Of a stretch of 64,000 bases of DNA, positions 57,300 through 64,000 are shown one piece after another. The stretch spans positions 62,001 to 126,000 of the forward strand of contig JABWBO010000005.1 in NCBI GenBank assembly GCA_013360465.1. Direction: 5' to 3'. Each line of letters opens with the position of its first letter. The first letter of the stretch is position 1. The stretch is from Anaerolineae bacterium. Its GTDB lineage: Bacteria > Chloroflexota > Anaerolineae > Aggregatilineales > Phototrophicaceae. The position numbers and the translations under genes were made by a program. The notes below the pieces were generated by a model, which saw only the letters and a program-made list of their open reading frames with translations, did not search any database and was not told where the DNA came from.

Positions 57300-58337
57300 A
57301 TGACAGAAAATTACCTGAAACCGCTCAATATCGGCGGCGTCATCATTGAGACGCCGCTCACCCTCGCGCCGATGGCGGGGCAGACGAATCACGCCATGCG
57401 CATGATGTGCCGCCGCTATGGCGACTGCGGGCTGGTCACCACCGAGCTGCTCAGCAGCGTCGCTCTTTCTTACAGGACGCCGCGCTCATACGCCATGTTC
57501 GACTGGCAGCCGCGTGAGCATCCGTTTTCCGTACAATTGTTCGGCGCGGACCTTGGCATGATGGCGGAGGCGGCGCGCATGGTCGTCGACGACGGTGCGG
57601 CGCTGGTCGATATCAACATGGGGTGCTGGGTGCCCAAAGTCGCCAGGACCGGCGCCGGCGCGGCGCTGATGCGCGATGTCTGCACAGCGGCGGCGGTTGT
57701 CCGGGCGGTGGTCGATGCCGTCTCCGTGCCGGTCACTGTCAAGATTCGCGCCGGTTGGGAGCCGAATGAGCCGACTGCGGTCGAGTTCGCCAGGGCGGCG
57801 CAGGATGCCGGTGTCAAAGCCATCGCCGTCCACGCGCGTTTTGCCGTGCAGGGTTTCAGCGGCGAACCCGATTGGGGCTGGATTCGTAAAGTGAAAGAAG
57901 CCGGCGGCATTCCGGTGATCGGCAACGGTGATGTGCGCACCGCCGAGGATGCGCGGCGCATGTTCGAGGAGACCGGCTGCGATGCGGTGATGATCGGGCG
58001 GGCGGCGCTGGGACGTCCCTGGGTCTTTCGCCAGATCGCCCACAAGCTGCGCACCGGCGAAGACCTGCCAGAGCCTTTGCCCTCGGAAAAGATCGCAGCC
58101 TGCCTGGAACATGCCCGGCTGACGCTGGAGAACACCCGGCTGCCGGTTCGCCAGGCGATCCTGGAGATGCGCGGGCAGCTCACGCAGTACAGCTTTGGCG
58201 TGCCCGGCGCAGCGGCGATCCGCGATCAGCTGGTGCATATGGAGTCGCTGGAAGATGTCGAACGGGTGCTGCTGCCCGTGCTGGAACGGGAACGCGCCCG
58301 TGAGGCGGCGGCTTCGCCGAGGCGTGAAGTCGCCTGA
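57300..58337 (+). CDS. dus: tRNA-dihydrouridine synthase
   Basis: 'LAPMAGQTNHAMRMMCRRYGDCGLVTTELLSS', 'VDINMGCWVPKVARTGAGAALMRD', 'GNGDVRTAEDARRMFEETGCDAVMIGRAALGRPW'. Confidence 0.92.
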   Translation: MTENYLKPLNIGGVIIETPLTLAPMAGQTNHAMRMMCRRYGDCGLVTTELLSSVALSYRTPRSYAMFDWQPREHPFSVQLFGADLGMMAEAARMVVDDGAALVDINMGCWVPKVARTGAGAALMRDVCTAAAVVRAVVDAVSVPVTVKIRAGWEPNEPTAVEFARAAQDAGVKAIAVHARFAVQGFSGEPDWGWIRKVKEAGGIPVIGNGDVRTAEDARRMFEETGCDAVMIGRAALGRPWVFRQIAHKLRTGEDLPEPLPSEKIAACLEHARLTLENTRLPVRQAILEMRGQLTQYSFGVPGAAAIRDQLVHMESLEDVERVLLPVLERERAREAAASPRREVA

Positions 58338-58338
58338 T

Positions 58339-58821
58339 CTACGAACCGGCGGGTGGCGGTTCGCTGCCGTCGGATTTCGCCGCCGACCAGGTACCGAAAT
58401 CCTGCCCGCCGTTTTGAGCCGGTGTTTCCTGGGCAGGCGCTGTCGGGAGTTTAATGCTTTGTGTCTGCGATTTCAGATCTCCCCAGGAACCGAGCGCCGT
58501 CGCGTCTTTGACCGTATTGACTTCCTGTTTCACCTGGTCCATCGACTCGCGGATGGGCTGGGTGACCGGGGTGATGGCGCGCTCGATCTCCTTCCGAATC
58601 GTGGCTTTCGTCGGCGGTTCGGTGGGTACACGAATATCGACGCCGGCTTGATCCAGTTCTTTTTGCAGGAGCGCCGCCGTTTCGCTCCACATGCGCCGCA
58701 GCACCGCGACATACTGCCCGAGCTTATACGCCCAGGCGATCATGCGTTTTGGTCCGGCGACAAGCAGCATCACCAGGAGGATTGCGACCAGTTCCCAAGC
58801 GCCAACGCCGAAAAGTTCCAT
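58339..58821 (-). CDS. TatA/TatB-like twin-arginine translocase component
   Basis: 'MELFGVGAWELVAILLVMLLVAGPKRMIAWAYKLGQYVAVLRRMW' single TM + amphipathic helix. Confidence 0.7.
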   Translation of the reverse strand: MELFGVGAWELVAILLVMLLVAGPKRMIAWAYKLGQYVAVLRRMWSETAALLQKELDQAGVDIRVPTEPPTKATIRKEIERAITPVTQPIRESMDQVKQEVNTVKDATALGSWGDLKSQTQSIKLPTAPAQETPAQNGGQDFGTWSAAKSDGSEPPPAGS

Positions 58822-59121
58822 AGGATACCCTCACGCTACACTGCCTATTATACCGATCAACGACTGAGGCGTCCGCCCATTTTCTTTGAAAGTCGGCTTT
58901 CGTATAGAGCGGAGGGGGATCACCGCCGTGTTGTTGAAACGAGATGGCGCTGGCGTTCCTGCGCATCGGGCACACAGCAGTCGTCGCAGGGTGAGCCGCT
59001 GAGTCTGGTTGGGCGGCGGCGTCTGCACGTTTTTTGCGCATCGGCTATAATCACCTGTCAGATGGCGAAAAATGCGGACGGGAAGATGCCCCGTTTTCAT
59101 GACATAGCGCCAGGAGTGCCC

Positions 59122-60039
59122 GTGACCCGAAAAAGCTTCATCCTGCTGCTTGCACCGGCGATCTTCGCGATGACGGCGTGCGGTGGCAGCCCCCAAGACA
59201 GCAGCCTCGCCGCGACGGCGAGCGCTGTGCCGACAGCCGCCGCGACCGTGCCGACCGCTGTACCGCTTCCCACCGATGAAAGCGGCGAGCCGCTGGTGGC
59301 GCGCGTCAATGGCGAGCCGATCACTCTGGAAGCATTCCGGCGCATGGTCGCCCGCTTTCAGGCGGAGCCGAGCCTGCGTAACGACCCCGAAGGGCTGCGC
59401 GAAGTGGTCATGCGCACCCTGGTCGAACAGGTGTTGATCGAGCAGGAAGCCGCCCGCTTGCAGATCGCCGTCTCCGACGCCGAGGTCGATGGCGAAGTCG
59501 CGCGTATGGTCGACTCTGCCGGCGGTGAAGGCAACTGGTCGAACTGGCTGGCACAGAACATGTATACGGCGGAAGAATTCCGTGCCCTGCTGTATGCCAC
59601 GCTGCTGACCAACCGCGTGCGCGACCAGGTGACGGGCGCGCTCGACCAGCCGGTGGCGCAGGTACATGCGCGGCACATCCTGGTCACCACCCGCGATGAA
59701 GCGACGGCGCTGCTGGTGCGCCTGCGTAACCGCGAAGATTTCACGGCGCTGGCAGCCGCTTTCTCGCTCGACACCACGACCAATCTGCTGGGGGGCGACC
59801 TAGGCTGGTTCACACAGGATGAACTGCTGGAACCAGAACTGGCGCGCATCGCCTTTGAGCTTGAAGCGAATCAGATCGCAGGACCGGTGGAGACCGGGCT
59901 GGGGTACCATATCATCCAGACGCTTGAGAAAGATGTACGCCCGGTGAGTGACGAAAAACGCGCTGTCCTGGCGCAGGTGCGATTTGAGCAGTGGCTCGCG
60001 TCGCTGGCGGAGAGCGCCACGATTGAGCAGTATCTGTAA
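59122..60039 (+). CDS. PpiC/SurA-type peptidyl-prolyl isomerase lipoprotein
   Basis: 'MTACGGSPQ' lipobox; 'VHARHILVTTRDEATALLVRLRNREDFTALAAAFSLDTTTNLLGGDLGWFTQDELLEPELARIAFELEANQIAGPVETGLGYHIIQTLEK'; GTG 59122 proposed. Confidence 0.88.
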   Translation: MTRKSFILLLAPAIFAMTACGGSPQDSSLAATASAVPTAAATVPTAVPLPTDESGEPLVARVNGEPITLEAFRRMVARFQAEPSLRNDPEGLREVVMRTLVEQVLIEQEAARLQIAVSDAEVDGEVARMVDSAGGEGNWSNWLAQNMYTAEEFRALLYATLLTNRVRDQVTGALDQPVAQVHARHILVTTRDEATALLVRLRNREDFTALAAAFSLDTTTNLLGGDLGWFTQDELLEPELARIAFELEANQIAGPVETGLGYHIIQTLEKDVRPVSDEKRAVLAQVRFEQWLASLAESATIEQYL

Positions 60040-60051
60040 ACGGGGGAAGTC

Positions 60052-60969
60052 ATGAGACAGGGAAACGCTCTAATCTACAACATCATCTCGATCATCTTCC
60101 TCATCCTCACTGTGGTTACCCTGGCATTCGTCGGCGCTCGACTCGTCTCGCCGGCTCCCGCGCCGACGGAGGTCGCCCAGGTGCTGCCCACCGCCGTCGT
60201 GCTGCCGACCATCACCGCGACCTTCACACCCAGCAATACTCCGCCGCCGACTCTCACCTTCACGCCGACCCCGACGGAGACTATCACTCCGACGGACGTG
60301 CCGCCGACCGAGACATCGACGCCGCGCCCGACCTTCACCGCGACGCTGACTTTCACACCGGCGCCGACCAACACCGGCGCGCCGAGCGCGACCATCGCCC
60401 CGACGGATACGGTTCCGCCGACTTCGACCGTGCCGCCGACTTCGACTGTGCCGCCGAGCGCGACGCTGACCTTCACGCCGCCGCCGAGCGCGACGATCAC
60501 CTCGACGCTGCCCTTCACCGCGACTCCACAGCCGACTCGCACCCCGCCGCCCACTGCGACGACGGTGATCACCATTCCCCCGGTGGAGGATGCCCCTTCG
60601 CCCTATCCCTTCGCCCTGCGGGACGGACAGCCGGTCTTCAACCAGAACTTCGCCAATACCGCCGGGTGCTCCTGGCAGGGCATCGGCGGGCAGGTGTTTG
60701 ACCTGAACGACCAGCCGCTGCTCGGCGTTACGGTTCACGTCTTCGGTTCTGGTGTGGACGTGCGGGTGACCAGCGGCAGCAACACCATCTATGGCATCGC
60801 CGGATGGGAAGTGCCGCTCAATTCGGTGCTGACCGGCAACTCCTATCTGGTCGAGCTGCTGTCCCCGGCGGGGACGATCATTTCGCCGCAGATCACCGTG
60901 AGCTTCACCGCCAACGACTGTGCGCGCAATCTGGCGCTGGTGAATTTCAAGCAGAACCGTCCGCTGTAA
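60052..60969 (+). CDS. Membrane-anchored Thr/Pro-rich protein with C-terminal 'GC.W..IGG' domain
   Basis: N-terminal TM, ~120-aa TP-rich linker, C-terminal 'AGCSWQGIGGQVFDLNDQPLLGVTVHVFGSGVDVRVTSGS…NDCARNLALVNF'. Confidence 0.72.
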   Translation: MRQGNALIYNIISIIFLILTVVTLAFVGARLVSPAPAPTEVAQVLPTAVVLPTITATFTPSNTPPPTLTFTPTPTETITPTDVPPTETSTPRPTFTATLTFTPAPTNTGAPSATIAPTDTVPPTSTVPPTSTVPPSATLTFTPPPSATITSTLPFTATPQPTRTPPPTATTVITIPPVEDAPSPYPFALRDGQPVFNQNFANTAGCSWQGIGGQVFDLNDQPLLGVTVHVFGSGVDVRVTSGSNTIYGIAGWEVPLNSVLTGNSYLVELLSPAGTIISPQITVSFTANDCARNLALVNFKQNRPL

Positions 60970-60981
60970 GGCGGTTCCAGC

Positions 60982-61806
60982 ATGAGCGAGCGACGACCGC
61001 GCGGCGAAGAACGTTACCCCCCTCTGCCCGATGAAACGCAGGGCGCTCCTCAGGGGCGTCCTGCGCCGCGCCGGCGCGCCAACCGCCCGATTGACCCGAA
61101 TCGGGCGGCGAAGAGCAGGACATACAACGTCGTGGCGGCGTTCTTCTTCGCGGCGACCGTGCTGGCGCTGGCGGTCATCCTCTTCCTCTGGAACAACTAC
61201 AATTCACCGCTCAACCCGCTGGCTCCGCCGACTCCGCTGCCGATTGTTGTGACGGCGACCTACACGGCGACCTTCACCGTGACGCCGGAACCAACGCAGC
61301 CGCCGAGCCAGACGCCCACGCCCTCGGTCGCGCCGACGCTCACGCCTTCGCTCACCTTCACCCCGATCCTTTTGGAAGGATTCATCACGCCTCAGGGGAC
61401 GCTCGCGCCCGGCATTACGCCCGGCGCAGCGGCAGGCGGCGATTTCCCTTATACCCTGCGCGGCGCGGTGGTCTATCGCACCAATCCCGACGCGCGCGGC
61501 GGCTGCCGCTGGTCGAGCATTGGCGGCACGGTGCTGAGCTACGAAGGCAGTCCGGTCAACGGTTTCGCGGTGCGCATCGTCGGCGACGGGATCGATGAGA
61601 CCGTCACGACCGGAAGCGCTGCCGGTTTCGGTCCCGGCGGCTTCGAGCTTCAGCTGGGCAGCGACTCCCGCGACGCGACCTATGCGGCGCAGCTCTTCGA
61701 CGCGCAGGGCGTTCCGGTCAGCGCCGTCTACAGCGTGACAACGCGCGCCGACTGCGCCTTCAACATCGCCGCGCTGCCCTTTGTCGAGGTCGCGCCTTCG
61801 CCCTGA
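60982..61806 (+). CDS. Paralogue of the preceding membrane-anchored Thr/Pro-rich protein
   Basis: TM, TP linker, 'GGCRWSSIGGTVLSYEGSPVNGFAVRIVGDGIDETVTTGS…ADCAFNIAALPF'. Confidence 0.72.
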   Translation: MSERRPRGEERYPPLPDETQGAPQGRPAPRRRANRPIDPNRAAKSRTYNVVAAFFFAATVLALAVILFLWNNYNSPLNPLAPPTPLPIVVTATYTATFTVTPEPTQPPSQTPTPSVAPTLTPSLTFTPILLEGFITPQGTLAPGITPGAAAGGDFPYTLRGAVVYRTNPDARGGCRWSSIGGTVLSYEGSPVNGFAVRIVGDGIDETVTTGSAAGFGPGGFELQLGSDSRDATYAAQLFDAQGVPVSAVYSVTTRADCAFNIAALPFVEVAPSP

Positions 61807-61828
61807 ACGCTCACGCTTCGTCTGGAAC

Positions 61829-61972
61829 CTGCTATGCACTTCTACGGCAGGAGTTCCGGCGAGCCTGGCTCGCACATCCTTTCCCGCGCGCGAGGCGAGG
61901 GGACTTGACCCCTCTGTTCTCCACTCGGCGATAACAGAGGGTGTGGAGAGGTGTCAAGAGGTCATCACCTGG
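61829..61972. repeat. Diverged second copy of the 49868-50016 element
   Basis: 'ctgctatgcacttctacggcaggagttcc…cccgcgcgcgaggcgaggggacttgac' matches 'ctgttatgaacttctgcggtaggagttcc…cccacgcgcgcggggcgaggggacctgac'; similar length (~144 bp) and internal hairpin CCCTCTGTT/AACAGAGGG. Confidence 0.6.
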
Positions 61973-62032
61973 CGCTTTCGGAATCGGACAAACCATATTA
62001 AAACTATTGCAGCGTGAATATGAGGTGTTGCC

Positions 62033-62566
62033 ATGCAGATCAGTACAGAGCGCCTCACCCTCGTAGCCTGTCCACCGCAGATGGCGGAGGCGTCTGGAGC
62101 CGGAAGACGCCAGCTGGAATCCATCGCCGGGGCGCGTATCGATGCGGAATGGCTGGAAGAAGACGGACGAGGGCTGCTGAGCTACTATGCCTACCAGCTG
62201 CGCGAGGATTCTACGGCGGTGGGTTGGGGGATGTGGCTGATGATTCTGAACGCCAGCCGTCTGGTGATCGGCTCGGCGGGTTTCAAAGGCAAGCCAGACC
62301 GGCGCGGCTCTGTCGAGATCGGCTACGGCATTTCGCCGGAGTTTCGACGCACAGGGTACACTTGCGAGGCGGTGCGCGGGCTGCTTGACTGGGTGTTTCA
62401 TCAGCCGAGTGTGATGTGCGTCACCGCCGAATGCCTGCCAGAAAATCATGGCTCCAGGCGCATCCTGGAAAAAGTGGGCATGACGAATCACGGCGTGCAG
62501 GGGATGTACTTGAAGTGGTCACTGGAGAAACATGCCTACATCGCCGCGCAGGCGCGCATCGGATGA
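62033..62566 (+). CDS. GNAT-family N-acetyltransferase
   Basis: 'VIGSAGFKGKPDRRGSVEIGYGISPEFRRTGYTCEAVRGLLDWVFHQPSVMCVTAECLPENHGSRRILEKVGM'. Confidence 0.92.
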   Translation: MQISTERLTLVACPPQMAEASGAGRRQLESIAGARIDAEWLEEDGRGLLSYYAYQLREDSTAVGWGMWLMILNASRLVIGSAGFKGKPDRRGSVEIGYGISPEFRRTGYTCEAVRGLLDWVFHQPSVMCVTAECLPENHGSRRILEKVGMTNHGVQGMYLKWSLEKHAYIAAQARIG

Positions 62567-63674
62567 CTCATCCCGGCTGACCGGAGCGAAGGGACACCCC
62601 GCCATCGCACCGTTTGCCGCCGATCTCCTGGCTTGGTACGATCATCTGGGCATAGAACTGCCCTGGCGCGGCGAGCGTGACCCCTATCGCGTCTGGCTCA
62701 GCGAGATCATGCTTCAGCAGACACAGGTGGAGACGGTGAAGCCCTATTTCGCGCGTTTCCTGGCGGCTTTTCCGACGGTCGAGGCGCTCGCTGCTGCTCC
62801 GCTGGACGCCGTCCTGAAGCTGTGGGAAGGGCTGGGCTACTACAGCCGAGCGCGCAACCTGCACAGGGCGGCGCAGGTGGTCGCCCAGACGGGAGTTTTT
62901 CCCAGTACGCCCGATGCGCTGCTCAACCTGCCCGGCGTGGGGCGTTATACGGCGGGCGCTGTCGCCAGCATCGCCTTCGGGGTGCGCGCTCCGGTCCTGG
63001 ATGGCAACGTACTTCGCGTCTATGCCCGCCTGCTCGATCTGGCGGATGAGGTGACGCTGCCGGCGACCCAAGAGTATCTTTGGGAGATCGCTGAGGCGTG
63101 GCTGCCGGCGGACCGTCCCGGTGACTATAATCAGGCGGTGATGGACCTGGGACGCCTGGTCTGTACGCCGCGCAGCCCCGGCTGCACAATGTGCCCGCTG
63201 CGTCGGCACTGCCTCGCCCATGCTGCCGGCACACAGGGGGAGCGCCCGATCAAGGCGGCGAAAGCGGCAGCGCCGCACTATGACGTGACCGCTGGTCTGA
63301 TCCGGGGTGACGCCGGCGATCTGCTGATCGCCCAGCGCCCGCTGGAAGGGCTGCTCGGCGGACTGTGGGAATTCCCCGGCGGCAAAGTCGAACCCGGCGA
63401 GACGCTGCCCGAATGCCTGCGGCGCGAACTGCGTGAGGAACTGGGCATCGAAGTGGCGGTGGGCGAGTTCTTCGTCAAAGTGAAACACGCTTTCACCCAT
63501 TTCAGGATCATGCTGCATGCCTTCGAGTGCCGCCATATCGCCGGCGAGCCACAGCGGCTCGGCGTCCACGCCTTCGCCTGGGTGCGCGAAGACGATCTGG
63601 ACGCCTACAGCTTCGGCAAGGCAGACCGCCAGGTGATCGCGGCATTGAAGGCGCGCCGGAACATGTTGTTCTAG
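62532..63674 (+). CDS. mutY: A/G-specific adenine glycosylase with C-terminal NUDIX-like domain
   Basis: 'LPWRGERDPYRVWLSEIMLQQTQVETVKPYFARFLAAFP', 'LPGVGRYTAGAVASIAFG', FeS 'CTPRSPGCTMCPLRRHC'; C-terminal NUDIX-like domain; the start may be somewhat downstream. Confidence 0.93.
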   Translation: MPTSPRRRASDDSSRLTGAKGHPAIAPFAADLLAWYDHLGIELPWRGERDPYRVWLSEIMLQQTQVETVKPYFARFLAAFPTVEALAAAPLDAVLKLWEGLGYYSRARNLHRAAQVVAQTGVFPSTPDALLNLPGVGRYTAGAVASIAFGVRAPVLDGNVLRVYARLLDLADEVTLPATQEYLWEIAEAWLPADRPGDYNQAVMDLGRLVCTPRSPGCTMCPLRRHCLAHAAGTQGERPIKAAKAAAPHYDVTAGLIRGDAGDLLIAQRPLEGLLGGLWEFPGGKVEPGETLPECLRRELREELGIEVAVGEFFVKVKHAFTHFRIMLHAFECRHIAGEPQRLGVHAFAWVREDDLDAYSFGKADRQVIAALKARRNMLF

Positions 63675-63687
63675 AAAGCGAGCGATC

Positions 63688-64000
63688 TTGACCTATCTTC
63701 TACTCTTTGGGGCGACGGTGTTGTGGGGCATCTGGGGCTATGCCAACAAGCTCGCCGTCAATCAGGCGCATCCGCTGCATGTCCAGTGGATGTATTCGCT
63801 GCCGCTGATCCTGCTGATTCCGCTGTGGTATCTGCTGGGGCGAAGCCAGCAGCCGGAGGTGCCGCTGACCGGCACGGCGCTGATCTGGGCGCTGGTGTCT
63901 GGGGTGGCGGCGGCGCTGGCGTTCAGCCTGATGCTCTTCGCGCTGCGTTCGGCTTCCGCGACGGCGGCGGTGGCGCTCACTTCCGCCTATCCGATCGTCA
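63688..64000 (+). CDS. DMT/EamA-family transporter, truncated by window end
   Basis: TTG start; 'LTYLLLFGATVLWGIWGYANKLAVNQAHPLHVQWMYSLPLILLIPLWYLLG…LRSASATAAVALTSAYPIV'. Confidence 0.75.
   Translation, partial: MTYLLLFGATVLWGIWGYANKLAVNQAHPLHVQWMYSLPLILLIPLWYLLGRSQQPEVPLTGTALIWALVSGVAAALAFSLMLFALRSASATAAVALTSAYPIV

Noticed and set aside
58195-59121. N-terminal extension of the PpiC ORF
   Set aside because: Overlaps dus and is antisense to the TatA-like gene; lipoprotein signal starts at GTG 59122

Overview
GC-rich chromosomal window, gene-dense on both strands. Gene content and the many secreted proteins with Thr/Pro-rich linkers suggest a Chloroflexota (Anaerolineae-like) bacterium; this is inference. 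I found no rRNA, CRISPR array, prophage or transposase, and recognised no tRNA by eye. Recognisable genes include an SbcC-like ATPase, site-2 protease, biotin carboxylase and BCCP, two class A PBPs, PP2C phosphatase, a kinase-like protein, a ZnuABC-type metal transporter, MscL, PriA, a sigma-70 factor, Dus, PpiC, MutY and many secreted, TPR or beta-propeller proteins. The strongest find is a probable undescribed-in-this-context selenoprotein at 13108-13689. An AhpD/CMD-family 'peroxidase-related' protein is interrupted by an in-frame TGA (13369-13371) exactly where the second Cys of its CxxC motif belongs (C-K-Y-U...HH). The TGA is followed by a perfect 8-bp stem with an AGTT loop (13392-13411) that fits the bacterial SECIS layout and is encoded with locally unusual codons. 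Other points of interest are a carboxylase alpha subunit split by an inserted secreted-protein ORF, a ~149-bp MITE-like element with TIRs and a 7-bp direct repeat (plus a diverged second copy), a consensus promoter overlapped by a 6-3-6 palindrome upstream of znuA, an SRPBCC-PDZ-DinB fusion, and a PP2C/kinase-like/PBP neighbourhood.
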